A DNA stretch of 64,000 nucleotides from Chlorophyllum brunneum (Eukaryota; Basidiomycota; Agaricomycetes; Agaricales; Agaricaceae): positions 2,232,001-2,296,000 of the forward strand of contig OY756140.1 of NCBI GenBank assembly GCA_963576785.1, in the 5' to 3' direction. The stretch's first letter is position 1. Each line of letters begins with the position of its first letter. Position numbers and translations under genes: made by a program. Under the pieces are notes generated by a model, which made no database searches, was not told the DNA's origin, and was given only the letters and a program-made list of their open reading frames with translations. Positions 35,801 through 47,779 of the stretch are shown piece by piece.

Positions 35801-36349
35801 ATTCTGGCTTTGGCTCGGGCTATTGTTCGTGGGAGCAAGTTACTGATTTTGGATGAGGGTATGTGTTCATGCTATCTGGGCCTCTTCAGGTCTGCTCACG
35901 GTTATCGCTTTCGTCTAGCTACTTCTGCGATCGGTAAGTTCTAGCACTTGAATAGATATGACTTTTCTAACTGATTGGAAAGATCACAAAACTGACACTG
36001 CAATTCAGTCGTCCCTTCGGCATGGGCTAGGCAGCAATGCGACAGTTGTAACTGTTGCGCATCGCCTACAAACCATTATGGATGCGGATAAAATTGTGAG
36101 CGGTTCATTAATCTTCGTCGTCCATCATTTTAACGTCGGGTGTCAAGATGGTGCTGGATGCTGGCCGAATTGTAAGCGCAAGTCGCACAATTTCTCAGAA
36201 TTCGCTCACATCCTCTTCAGGTCGAATACGATAGCCCATCTAATTTGCTTAAGAATGAAAAGGGTTTCCTACGTTCACTAGTCGAAGAATCGGGGGATAA
36301 ACAACATCTATATGAGATGTCCGAGGGCAAACACAGCATTGACTCGTAA
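29816..36349 (+). CDS. ABC transporter, ABCC (MRP/Yor1-like) full transporter
   Basis: Thirty-three exons sum to exactly 1,627 residues. The N-terminal membrane segments (TM0-like) precede TMD1, NBD1, TMD2 and NBD2. NBD1: Walker [10 protein letters not shown] near residue 801, signature [14 protein letters not shown] and Walker [12 protein letters not shown], where Asp replaces the catalytic Glu as in other ABCC NBD1 sites. NBD2: GRTGSGKSS near 1404, [14 protein letters not shown] and LILDEATSAID, followed by [11 protein letters not shown] landmarks include [40 protein letters not shown] and [20 protein letters not shown] proteins export conjugates, drugs or metals; the substrate here cannot be told. 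Micro-exons of 1 nt (32372), 7 nt (35054-35060) and 15 nt (35919-35933) are needed to keep it open. Confidence 0.92.
32372..32372 (+). other. Putative one-nucleotide exon (C) of the ABC transporter gene
   Basis: The upstream exon ends ...TTCACCTA at 32322; intron 32323-32371 runs gtgggt to cttag (49 nt). A single C follows, then intron 32373-32424 runs gtacgt to ttcag (52 nt). TA plus C makes Tyr, giving the helix [15 protein letters not shown] at family length. Without the C the frame meets a stop at the joint. Confidence 0.65.
35054..35060 (+). other. 7-nt micro-exon of the ABC transporter gene
   Basis: GAAACAG lies between ctccag and gtagat. It joins NEFEVQ to SLERIHGYI in frame, as expected for the linker before NBD2. 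Confidence 0.7.
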
Positions 36350-36567
36350 TAAAGGCGGCTAGTAGATATTCCCATAGCTAGTCAATAGGTTGGACAGAAA
36401 AACAAGATTACAATTCCAACAATGGTCAGAAGAATAGTAAGGCTCAAGGCTGAATTCAAGATGGCGACCAGATGCAGTGCGACGGATCCCGAATCGGTTA
36501 GCAGAGCAGACAGACAGATGCAAGACCCAAGACTCCCAGTCGAGACAGAATGGATTTACACTCAATC

Positions 36568-38482
36568 TTAAGGTCGTCGATAGCCACCAGTAGGTTCTGG
36601 AGGTTCACGACCATTGCGTGGGGGAGGATAGTCACGATGAATTCCACGAGAGAGAGGCAAAGAAGCGGGAGGTCCGGGATTTGAGCCGGGACCAGGTCCA
36701 CCACCGCCACCGTACCCATTGGGAGGATAGTCGTAGGAGGGCTGGCGAGAGGGGCTTTCAGAGCGACGCCTAGTGTTGTTTGGTGTTATTTAGGAAACCG
36801 CGTTAAAAGAGACCAGTGAAATACCTGAATCTTGCTGGAGGCTCAGGTGGCCGATTGTAGTCAGGGTAGCGATGGGGAGAGGGAGGTCGGCCGCGATAGT
36901 CGGTATAGTCCCTAGATAGCAGCCAGATTTAGCTTCCCGTAAGCGGCCGCGCAGCCAGTGACTTGCCTCGGAGGCAGCCTATCATAGTCATCCCGGCCAC
37001 GGGGTGGAGGAGTCCTAGCCCTAGGTGGAGGCGGAGGATAATTGCCATAACGATCGCCTCGTCTGTCATACCGGTCGTAAGGGATCGAAGGAGCGAGAGG
37101 AAGCGGACCACCATAGGCGCGGTAACCGGGATCAGGTGGAGGAGCATAACGGGCCCTGTAGTCGGGCGGTGGAGGATACCTATCTCTATCTTGGGGTGGT
37201 GGGGGCCCGCGTCTGTAGTCATCATAGTCACGACGAGGCGGAGGATAGTCCCTATAGTCTCTGGGCGAAGGTGGCCTTTTAGCAGGCGGAGGGTAATCAT
37301 AGCGGGGATCCTTGGGCGGAGGTGGGGGGTAACGAGATTGCCCATAGTCATCTCGAGGTGGAGGTCCCCTTGGAGGATAGTCCCTCTGGATACGGTCAAT
37401 TAGAGGGGGCTCATGTGGTGGGCGCCTCTGATATGGTCTAGAAATGGAAGAGCGATCAGGTCGATCGAAGAAGCCAAAAGTCATCTATCGCTTACAATCC
37501 ATTGCCACTGGGACATTCTCTAGGGTATGTCGTGAGGGGCAAAGCCAAAGAAGATCAAGAAAAGTGGTTCACACCTAGCCCAGTGTCCCATTTGTCCACA
37601 TCTGAAACACGCACCAGGATCACCAGCGAACTTAGCCGTGCGACCACCTCCGTGCGAGAGCTCGACCTTGATTTTATTGCCCATGAAATGGCCTTCATTA
37701 TACTTCGCAACGCTCTCTTCAGCGGCTTCGCGACTATCAAATTCCTAAAAACAAATATGAGTAGGTATACGGAAGTCGGAAGGAAAACGGCGCTGCATAC
37801 CACGAAACCATAACCGACCCTACACCAACATGAGCGTCACATATGGACTAGACAAAAGCGAACACATACTTTAATTCAATGTTGACGATGTTACCAATCT
37901 TGCCGAAGCAATTCTGTAAGTCTGCTTCCCGAGTGTGTTCAGGCAGGCCACCAATGTAGACTTTATTCGGCTGCGAGCACAGAAGCGTAAACACCAAGTT
38001 CCAAAGTCACAGGATTATTAAACGTAGTGGAAGGCGATAATCGTGCTGAGAGCCGCCCCGAGCTGAAGCTGAGATACAACGCCCCATGAGATCAGGTAGA
38101 CGGACAGAAATCGAGCACAGCACGGTCGACGGGACTTAGAGGTGAAGAGGTAGCCAAACGAAGAAAGAAGGAGGCGCACGAGAGAACAGTGTAGAACAAC
38201 AGAGGGATATAGAGAAAAGCTAAGCACCTTGACTTGCTTGTGGGTGGTGTCACGAAAAGCATCACTTTTACTGCCAGACATGCTGATATCGCCAGCACTG
38301 GAACCGCGGTTGTAGTCTGGAATTTCAGACTCCTGGGTAGGATTATGTTCGTCACCAGGTATAGGCGGCATAGTCGAGGAAGTATTCTGAGGAGTAGATC
38401 CAGTGGCTAGAGACTGCTCTTCTGGCGTAGACCAGTTTGGAGTCTGCATTCTAACATCCTCTGCAGGGATGGCAGCGGCCAT
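36568..38482 (-). CDS. RNA-binding protein with RRM, CCHC zinc knuckle and R/P/Y-rich tail
   Basis: Eight exons (38228-38482, 37870-37970, 37801-37819, 37575-37744, 37496-37519, 36967-37437, 36825-36911 and 36568-36769) give 442 residues. A disordered N-terminus of about 85 residues leads to one RRM (RNP2 KVYIGGLP; RNP1 VGYGFVEF, about 88-160). A CCHC zinc knuckle follows (CFRCGQMGHWARECP, about 173-187). The rest is a low-complexity tail of Arg, Pro, Tyr and Asp (repeats like RDYPPRGPPPRDD). The RRM-plus-knuckle layout is that of SR-type splicing factors such as SRSF7, but the tail has few RS dipeptides. The intron at 36912-36966 has a GCAAGT donor (GC-AG type). A long first intron (257 nt) separates the N-terminus from the RRM. 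Confidence 0.9.
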
Positions 38483-38716
38483 GGAGTAGCCTGTTGGATG
38501 TCAACAACCAGTTTGTCCATAAAACTTGTTTCGAAATCTCAGCCCTACCCGTGCGAACCGCTCTCCAACAGTTCACACTCCGACGGTCCGTGCATCTACT
38601 TATGACGTTTCAAAATCAAAAACTAAATGTCCATGCTGTATACGAGGGTAATATCATCGTCCAAGCGTTGCGAGTACCCTAATAATTTGTTTTTAAAAAC
38701 AAGTCTCAAAGTCCAA

Positions 38717-40603
38717 TTAAAACAGGGTCCAGATGGCACCAGCGAGGCTGATGGTAGCCATAGCGGCGATTCCAACCAGTGGCTTAGTATCAACGTACAA
38801 GCTGGACCCACTGTTAGGTTTAGTACCCCCATTGTTACCAGAGGAACCACCGCCGGTTGCGCCAGGAATGTTACCACCAGCAGCAGGTGCGGTAGGTGTG
38901 AAAGTAGCTGTTGGGCTTGCGATACAGGAGCTCGCAGCAGCATTGGCAGCTGAGGCGGATGGTGCAAGAGGGTTAACAGTCCCGTTACCAGCGAAACTGC
39001 AGGCTTGGGCATCACGATTGTTGATCTCATAGTACTGACTCATGACATATGAAACCTTGACAGCTGAAGCAAAGTATTAGACGCGCGCCCACACGTGCTC
39101 AATTCAGAGGCAACTCACTGGGATCACAGCCTGAGATTCGGCCATACACACCGGTTTGACCATTACCGCCAATATCATCGCAAGATCCATCACGCTGACC
39201 AAGCAGGCTACAACCAACATTGATCAATTCACCGACAATAGCGCTGTAGTTGGACGTTGCGGGTGTGAACTGGCAGCTCAAGGCGTTTTCAAGGCAATCG
39301 CAGGCAGAAAGGTTTGGCGTGGGTGGGAGGGTATTGGAGGCAACCCAAGTGTTGTTGGGCGAAGGGCAAGCAGGGTAACTACTAGCGCCAGCGGAATCTT
39401 TTGAAGGAACATTGGGTGGAGAGAGTTGGGTGTACTGGGCTTTCAGTCGGTTGAAATCATCACTGACTTGGACAGACGAGCCATCAGGGGAGATGGTGAC
39501 CATGCCGAACTGGCCTTGGACGCTGGAAGCAGGGAAATAGGAAAAAGCGACGCCTCCCGAAAAGACGTTGGACATGTTCGAGCTAAACAACGCGGCAGAT
39601 TCTGTCCAGAGACGGGGAGGGCTGGTGATGCATCCGAATTCGCTGAAGTAGGCGACTACATTATAGCCAGCAAAGTCGCCGGTGGTGCCGGCGTAAGATG
39701 CCTCAAAGGTAGAATCACCGCACCATTCACTATACAGTGTCAGCCTGATGCGCGACGATGAAGCGTTGAACCTCTTACTAGTTATTCAATCCATAAAGAT
39801 CAATGGCGAAGGCGTCCGAGTTGGCACCGGTGGGGTCACAAGTGAGGAAATTGGCAAGAGGCACCTTGAAATCTGGAGAACCGTCAATAGAAGCATAACC
39901 GACAAGAGCATTCGAGTTTTTCGATCTTAAATAGGCCTTGATATCGCGAGCGGCAGCCTTGACGTAAGGAGCGACCTGAGTGGCATTGCTGACTACGGCT
40001 TCATTGCCGACGTTGTAGGCTAGCACGTTGTCGTATTTGGAAAACACATCAATGGTAGCGATGTATTGGTCAAGAAGGTTGGTTCCCCACGAAGGAGCAG
40101 CTCGGTCGATGGACCCGTTAAGTGGGAGGGCGAGATCGATGCTGGTACTGTCAGCAGCTGCAACAGCCATGGCATCCGACCATAACTCACATGGTGTAAA
40201 TTCCAGCATTGCTGAGGGCGGTCATACAGTCATCGTGATTGAGGGACGAGTTGACGCTGTATACACGGATGGTATTGACCGCGAGTTGCTGGAGGAACGG
40301 GATGTCGCGCTTACAAGCGTTGGGATTGGACAGGGGATCTATGAAATCTGAAGGTTCTCCGAAGGCATTATCACTACTCGCCACGACGTTTCCTACCAAT
40401 GGCGGTGAATGGAGATGGTCCAGTCAGTAGTATATGGGACACATACCTTGTTCTGAGTACGCTATTCCTTTGATGTAAAATCGAGTACCATCGTCGTTGT
40501 AGAGGTATCGCCCAGCACGAGTAACTTTGGGTATAGCCTGCACACCGGTGAAGAGTATGGCGACGGCCGCACAGAGCGCAGACGCTCGGAAAGAGGTACG
40601 CAT
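38717..40603 (-). CDS. GAS1: GH72 beta-1,3-glucanosyltransferase with X8/CBM43 domain (GAS/Gel)
   Basis: GPI-anchored cell-wall enzyme that splits and religates beta-1,3-glucan chains (family knowledge). Five exons (40447-40603, 40191-40392, 39779-40141, 39119-39729 and 38717-39063) give 559 residues. Layout: signal peptide (MRTSFRASALCAAVAILFTG); GH72 domain about 24-340 with RFYIKGIAYSEQG, VNTIRVYSVN, acid/base Glu in AYNVGNEAV and nucleophile Glu in VAYFSEFGC; Cys-rich X8/CBM43 module about 370-470 (CDCLENALSCQF, CDDIGGNGQTGVYG); Ser/Thr/Gly linker and hydrophobic C-terminal tail (GIAAMATISLAGAIWTLF) for GPI attachment. Members of this GAS subgroup with CBM43 are known in all fungi. I give the symbol as a family name, not as proof of orthology among paralogues. 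Confidence 0.95.
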
Positions 40604-41041
40604 TACGAATGAGTGCACTTGTAGGAAAATAAATGAGGGTTGTAAATAGAGTAGTAGGTAGAAAAGAAACAAGGAAATAGACTTGGCAGTGTTCGCTGCG
40701 GCTCAACGGTCACTGATGCCCTTCGCACAATTCGGATTTAGCCTCGGTTCTTCCCGGTTTCCCCTCTCCATGAGGCTGTGAACACGTTGTACGAGTAACG
40801 ACTGGAACGACGAAGCCTCATGCCCCACGCACTCTTGGCTCGGCCATTGAGGCAACTAGTATTAGATAAATAATCAGATGCAGCAAAGGTCGTGCCTTCT
40901 AAGCAGTATAGTGCACAAAGAGATGTTCAGTATGTGTCCATTCATCCGTCAATAAGTATCGTTAATATATCATATCCTTCCAAAATCTAGTAATGTGCGT
41001 TTTGCGATCCACTCCCAGGTCCAGCCATGGGTTTCAAGTCG
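40604..41041. other. Intergenic region upstream of the GAS gene
   Basis: This 438-bp gap runs from the GAS start to the stop of the SUR7-like gene, both on the minus strand. A pyrimidine/AT-rich run just upstream of the GAS start (about 40615-40680) suggests its 5' leader. No ORF or repeat was recognised. Confidence 0.35.
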
Positions 41042-42131
41042 TCAGCGATATGTACAACAGCTAATAAAGTGTCAATGTCACACTCACGTAACGAAACGGT
41101 TGGCATACCTAATCATATATGGAACAACAGATACCACGAGGCACGCAAACGCGGCCCAGGTCAAGAAAAGCCCAGGACCCACAGAGACAACGATCCCGAG
41201 CGGTGTAGACTGATTTCCCGAGTGCACCAAGAGGTCATTAATGTTTGCCGATCTCTGAATGATGACAGTCCAGATGCTGGCGCCAATTAACAACAACAGG
41301 CTCCCTGCAATCGAGAAGAGAGTCGAAACCAGGAAAGTCATGTTATGTTTAGCCACACTCCTGTGCTGCGGATGAGCGGAAGCAAACATGGGCTTAAAAG
41401 GTAACGTACGTGATAAATGCAGCTGCACCGCAGAGCATTCCAAGGAGAAGCATCCAGTAGGCCGCTTTAGAATTGTGCCCCAAGAAACTCGAGTTCCGGA
41501 AAGTAGTCGAATCGGGTATGAATGATTGAGAGAATATTGACCAGTTCCCGCTCATGTCGCTCGTGATAGCTTCATAAGGTTTGAACTGGTCTCCAACGGT
41601 TTGATTTCCGCACCGTCCTGCGGTGTCGTTGAGATATCCGCAGTGTGAATATATTCCGAATTTGTAAGTTTGGCGGAGGCCAGCCCCGGCTTGTAGAGGC
41701 GCGGAGGCGTTGTTAGTAAAGAGGCCGAACACGGGATCAGGAAGAATAGCAAAATGGATGGCATCGCTTAACAGACAAAAGTCAGTTTTTGAGCGAGAAT
41801 ATAGGTCTAAATGGACCTACCCATAGGCAGAGACGTTAACTTTGGCCTGGGCAACGAATCAAATTTAGTTGCCGACATGAACAGTGGTAGCGTACCATGT
41901 AGATGTTACGGGGGACATTTGCAGTGTTGATCTGCCCAACCTGATAAGGTGACGATTGAATTTAGATAAGGACGATGGCCCCGAGGAAGGATCGGTAGCC
42001 GTACGTGGACAAATATCATGAGGAGGACAGCCACAAAGCTGTTATTGGAGGTCAGCGGGGACGAGTGGGGGCAGGGAGCAGGATACGGACGAAAGCAGGG
42101 AGCCAAAGCCGACGCAGATTTCGCCTCTCAT
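41042..42131 (-). CDS. SUR7/PalI-like four-helix plasma-membrane protein
   Basis: Seven exons (42091-42131, 42005-42038, 41896-41940, 41821-41846, 41410-41766, 41109-41360 and 41042-41060) give 257 residues. Helix 1 is near the N-terminus (MRGEICVGFGSLLSF, then VAVLLMIFVHVGQI). A large extracellular loop contains CGYLNDTAGRC and several N-glycosylation sites. Three helices then follow (AAYWMLLLGMLCGAAAF, SIAGSLLLLIGASIWTVII, GPGLFLTWAAFACLVVSVV). This is the layout of the SUR7/PalI family found in eisosomes or pH signalling. The final 19-nt exon (ISCCTYR end) was preferred over reading through the intron, which would end instead in RYANRFVT. The start is divergent from ATG26, 182 bp away. Confidence 0.78.
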
Positions 42132-42313
42132 GGCTGGGTATCTGGGAGGGAAGAGGGTATGGGCCCGTAATTGCGGTGGCCCGTGTTTTAAGGGCGACGC
42201 ACGACATGAACGTGGAGAGGGAATGAATGCTGAGTAAGCACCGGGTTACATAAGCGGGAGCCTGGAGGAAGAGGCGCAAGGTCGCCGACAGACCCACTCA
42301 GCCTTGGGACACA

Positions 42314-45300
42314 ATGTCCCAGCAGCCTCTCTTCCACCATCCCGCAACCGCCCCCGAGGTCGACACCTCCCCCAGCACCCTCCGTCTCCCACTCTCCCAG
42401 TCTCTCTCCGACGACCGCAGCAACTCTCCCAGTCGCGTGAAACGCATCTCCAATGCAGTCGAGAAGACCGTCGACAAGCTTAGCAAGAGCGTCTCTGCAA
42501 AGATCCCCCATTCATCCGGCCCCCAGCCCACACCACCTCCCGGCCATCGCCGTATATTTAGTCTGAGTAGAAGGGGCAAGGGACAGAGCCCAGAGAGCGA
42601 TAGCGGTGGGTCTTCCTGAAATTACTCGTAAGCCGCAAAACTAAGCTTCCATGTCATAGTTTCTTCCCCCTCAACCCCCAGCGCATCCAAGCTACTTTCC
42701 GTTCAGGCCACTTCCTCCGAATCCACAGTAACTCCGCATGATGACTGCCCTTTTGTCCGACCTCCCTCACCTCCCGTGCGGCCTCTTCTGAGTCCATTCC
42801 GGGGCGAAGGATCTGTATGTTCTCCACTGTCCAAATTAGCCGCCATGTGTAACTTCCTTTGTCTAGATGCGTGTGGGGACCCAAACCCTTATTCAGGCCC
42901 TACAGGCGCTTCCGTGGATAGATACAGATAACGATGACGAAGGCCCCAGTCATGAACACGATGTCGCAGAGTCCGAGAGCGAGGGTGAAGACAGTGGCAG
43001 AGGTCAGTGTTAATCCCGCCAATGGAACTTAAAGAGCTAAACTGTTCCCAAGTTGACCGTCTTGCGTCATCGATCCATGCTATTCATAGACCCCTTGCTC
43101 GCTCACGAAGAAGGGTCATCCCAGGGGAGGGACGACACAGCGGTGAAGCTGTTGCTGAGGAACCAGAAAGCTACCTTTCGGACGAAGAGGTAGAACAGGA
43201 CTTCGAGGAACCCAAGACACTCGATGTCCGCCCCCCGCTATCACAGCAGTCTCAGTCATTGCCTCCTCTGGGAAACCGCAGCATCAATCCATCCATAATT
43301 AATCCCTTCAAATATGCGAGCATACGGACAGGCAGCATGGCTACCATTCGTCTACACCGAAGGAGCCGCTTGGCAGAGAAACTCCGGGATGTATTTGAGC
43401 TAGACGGAATAAAGGAAGTATGGGCAGGTTAGTACATGCTCTTCGCTGACTATTGTTGTACTAATTTTCCCCAGAAATGCCTTGTTGGCTCTTACGATCC
43501 GTCCGTAAGTGCACTCCCACCCGCCTACCCTGCCTCAAACTGAACTTTCGTAGTGCTGCAAGGGTACATGTATTTGACCAACAGTTATCTGTGTTTCTTC
43601 GCCCATATGCCATCACGAGAGGTCAGTACGCCCGCAGCGACCTGCTAAACACGCCTGGTGACGATTTTTATAGGACCAAGTACTCAAGTCGGGCTCGCTC
43701 AACAAGCGAGCACAACGAACCAAGCGATGGATCAAACATTGGTTCGTTTTGAAGAACGATGCGCTTTCATGGTATCAATCGTCTTCAGTAAGTACTAAGA
43801 TCACTCATGTACACATTGTCTAATTTCGACCAGGACCCGTACTTCCCTCACGGTATCATCGACCTCCGGTATGCGATCTCTTGCGAGCCCGTTGGAGAAA
43901 AAGCGTTCCGTCTGCGAACCAGCCAGAAGACTGTAGTGTTGACTGCAGATTCCATCCCGAGTAGGGAGGAATGGGTGAAAGCAATTCGCAAAGTCATCTT
44001 CAAAGCACAGAATATGGGTGATACTGTAAAGGCGAGTAATACAATCCCACCCAAGTGGTTTGGTTGCTTATGAAGAACTAGATTGCTATCCCATATTCCG
44101 CCATTCTAGAGGTTGAGAGATCATCTGCCATGGACTTCAGTGAGACAATAGAAGTGAAGGTGTTCGACAAGGAGGGAAACTATTCGGTTGATTCATACTT
44201 CTTTGCCTATTTTCATAATTTATCCGCAGCTCTTGAGCAAATTCGCGACGCGGTCCGCAACGTTCGTGATCTTCCGGAAGGGGAGCAAACACAAACAGTG
44301 CTTGACACAACTGCTGCGCGTTCTTCAGCTACCACACCGTCCCCAGAGCGTCCCAATACTGCACCCGACGTTGGATCCACGAAATCCTCATTTCCGAGTT
44401 TCCGCATAAGTTCACTTCTCCGGCCCATCTCCGATACGATATCCCTGGCCAGATCCGGTGGACCAGCTTCAAATTCTGAACTTTCTGTAAAGTCAGAGGA
44501 CTTCACGCATATAACGCGCCGAACGAACAGCTTCGTGCCATTCACCGAATCCCCGAAATCCGTCGATGCGTCTGTTGTGCCATCACCACCGATTCCTGAA
44601 GGAACTGAAGATGCTTCAAAGCAACAGACACAATCCCTTGATCACACGTATCCCCCATCTACTTCCCATCAATCCATATGTCCTGACCATCCTTCGTTCC
44701 GCAGCAGTTCCTGGGGTGTTGGCGTCCCTTCATGGTTGAAGGCTCATAGAGTGTTTGGCACTACCTCCTCACAGCCACAAAGCCCATCTGCACATGCTGG
44801 GGTGAAGGAGGTTTATTCATCAACGGCAGTATCGTCGTCCAGCCCACTCAGTAAGGGAGGATGGGGAGATATCGCCTTCAGCATACTCGAGACGCCCAAT
44901 ATCACTGTCGATTTGGAGACTACTGAGAAGTTTCGGGCTGCATTCGCTTATGACGAAAAGGAAGCGCTACTCGGCTGTACGCTATCTCTCACATGGTGTC
45001 AAATACCGAAGGCTAAAATTCTGACTTAGATTTTCCTGGCTATATTTTTAGACTTTTACCGGTCTTTGGAAGACTATACATTTCAACTAACTATTTTTGC
45101 TTCAAGTCCAGTGGCCCTTTGACTGCAAGGACAAGGGTTCGTTAGTTGTGATCTTCAACGCCACCGCCCTGACTTATCCCACCGCAGATGACTCTACCCA
45201 TCCGTGATATCCTGGCTGTTCAGAAATCTCGAGCTACGCGCTTCGGTCATCATGGTCTCGTCGTTATCGTTAAAGGGCATGAAGAGCTTTTTTTCGAATT

Positions 45301-47635
45301 CGGTGCTGAAGACAAGCGAGACTCCTTCATCCTCTTGCTCGAGCGTCAAATGGATGACGTACGGAAGAGACTTGCAACTGGCGAGAATATCGTTCATTCG
45401 CCAGGCAAGCGCGAAGCACTGATCCTGGAAGAGTTTGAAAGGAAGGATTCGATGTCGAGCGTGGAGCTAGCAGCACCTTCCGGTCCTGAAAACATGACAG
45501 ACTCACTGCCTGCGGTTATGTTTACTTCTGCGTCATCAACGTTTTTGACGTTCAAGCCGAGCCAGCCACTGCACTTTACGTTCTTGACGATTGGCTCGAG
45601 AGGAGACGTACAACCATATATTGCACTTGCGAAAGGGCTAATTGCGGACGGACACAAGTGTCGGATTGCAACACACGGAGAGTTCAAGGAATGGATTGAA
45701 TCAGTTAGTCTGGGACTATCACCTTCCTACCCTTAGTGATCACTTACTTCCCTATTCACAGCATGGGATTGAATTTGGTTATGTTGGTGGAGATCCTGCA
45801 GAGCTCATGCGCATATGCGTCGAAAACGGTACATTTACCGTTTCCTTCCTCAAAGAAGGTGTGCAGAAGGTTCGCGTCTGGTCCACTACGCTTTTCCTGG
45901 CTGACCATTCTGTTCATGTAGTTCCGAGGGTGGGTAGATGATTTGCTCAAGACTTCGTGGGAGGCTTGTCAGGGAACGGACGTTTTGGTTGAGAGCCCAA
46001 GCGCCATGGGTGGATATCATATCGCCGAAGCCCTTGCTATTCCATACTTCCGGGCTTTCACGATGACCTGGACAAGGACTCGGTACGTAAGTGGCATTAA
46101 TCATGACGTCGCACTCACAATCACCCGATAGGGCATATCCGCATGCGTTTGCCGTTCCCGAACGCAAGGTATGATTGAAAGAATCATGCGCACTGGAATT
46201 CATGTTAATTCTTCCCAGATGGGTGGAAGCTACAACTACATGGTACTGAGTTTCCCGCTGAAAAATATTTTAGTCACTAAAATCTGTCCCAGTCCTACGT
46301 CATCTTTGACCAAGTCTTTTGGCGTGCGACATCAGGTCAAATCAACAGATGGCGCCGGAATATCCTACACCTCCCCCCAACAAGTCTAGATAAGATGGAA
46401 CCTCACAAGATCCCGTTCCTATATAACTTCAGCCCCCATATTGTGCCTCCGCCTCTGGACTGGCCTGAGTGGATACGAGTTACAGGTACTTTTTTCTGGC
46501 CACCGTAACTATGCTTCCGCTGATTTCGACCTTGAAGGTTATTGGTTCCTCGATGAAGCAGATGTCAGCGCCAAGAGGTGGACACCTCCCGAAGACCTCG
46601 TACGATTCATCGATACCGCGCATCACAACAAGAAGAAAGTTGTATACATTGGATTTGGTAGCATCGTCGTATCCGACCCGAAGGCTATGACCAAGTGTGT
46701 TATCGAAGCTGTTGCACAAAGTGGGGTATGTGCTATCCTTTCCAAAGGATGGTCGGACCGGCTTCATGTCAAGGCCGGTGATACGAGCGAACCGGAGGAA
46801 CCGTTACCACCCCAGATATACGCAATTCAGTCCATACCACACGATTGGTTGTTCCAGCGCATTGATGCAGCTTGTCACCACGGAGGTGCCGGTACCACCG
46901 GTGCTAGTTTGCGAGGTATTTTGATTCTAAATTCTTATTTAGGTTGCTGGAGTTGACCGACTAATGTGTTTAGCTGGAATTCCAACCATCATTAGACCTT
47001 TCTTTGGCGATCAATTCTTTTGGGCGGATAGAGTTGAGGCCCTGGGAGTTGGTTCTGGCGTTAGAAAGCTTACCGTCGCCTCTCTAACCGAGGCTTTAAT
47101 AACTGCAACCACGGACCAGAAACAAGTAGATAGAGCACGAATTATCGGCGAACAGATTCGATCGGTATGCCATTCTATTTCACCGTATCCGGCTCTGCCT
47201 CACAACCCAATACAGGAGAATGGTGTGACTACAGCCATAGAATCTATCTATAGGGACTTAGAGTATGCTCGCTCGTTGATCAAGCAAACAGCTGCTGAAG
47301 ACCCCGACGAAGAAGTCGATAATGAACACTCCACTATCCGCAATCGCGACTTCGCATTCCCTAACACTTTCTCACAGGGTTCTGTCTCAGGATATAGCTC
47401 TGCTGGTTCCGTGTTGGGTGCACCAAGTGAGGATTGGAGTGTCATATCCGACCAGGAGGACCAAGACAGGGGTAGAAGGTCCTCCGAAAGCTCTCGGAAT
47501 AGCGAAGGGAAAGAGACCACGAATGGTGCATCAAAGCGAACGAGCATTGCTGCCGCCATGCTTTCTGTTTTGCCAGATGCTTTGACCCCAGGGTCTCCCC
47601 GACCACGCACCCTGTCTAGCTCCTCAGGCGAATGA
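42314..47635 (+). CDS. ATG26: Sterol 3-beta-glucosyltransferase (UDP-glucose)
   Basis: Transfers glucose to the 3-OH of ergosterol-type sterols; in some fungi it is needed for pexophagy (family knowledge). Nineteen exons sum to exactly 1,465 residues. Layout: disordered N-terminus; GRAM (about 275-350, [20 protein letters not shown]); PH (about 355-455, [19 protein letters not shown]); Ser/Pro-rich spacer; second GRAM (about 735-850, [19 protein letters not shown]); glycosyltransferase N-domain ([20 protein letters not shown] near 920); C-domain with VYIGFGSIV and the sugar-nucleotide site HHGGAGTTG near 1249. The intron at 44032-44081 appears to have a GCGAGT donor (GC-AG), preserving TVKIAIPYS; a GT donor six bases earlier would delete two residues. 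Confidence in the family is very high. Confidence 0.95.
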
Positions 47636-47779
47636 TGTACTATTATCGTTATACCTCATCCATGTTCCTTTTTCTTGCCATGCTGCGCTTCCGTAGAGTA
47701 TATTTGAGCATAACATTTGGGGTGTAGATATTCCGCTGGTTCCTTTCGCTCACGACCTATAATCCCTTATATTACCTCT

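Noticed and set aside
36963..37403. A 146-codon ORF on the + strand opposite the RNA-binding protein gene.
   Set aside because: It is the antisense of the R/P/Y-rich tail; the composition (many Ile, Arg, Val) comes from codon bias on the other strand, and it has no domain or start context.
38733..39032. A 99-codon + strand ORF opposite the GPI region of the glucanosyltransferase gene.
   Set aside because: It mirrors the Ala/Ser/Gly-rich linker on the coding strand; no independent coding support.
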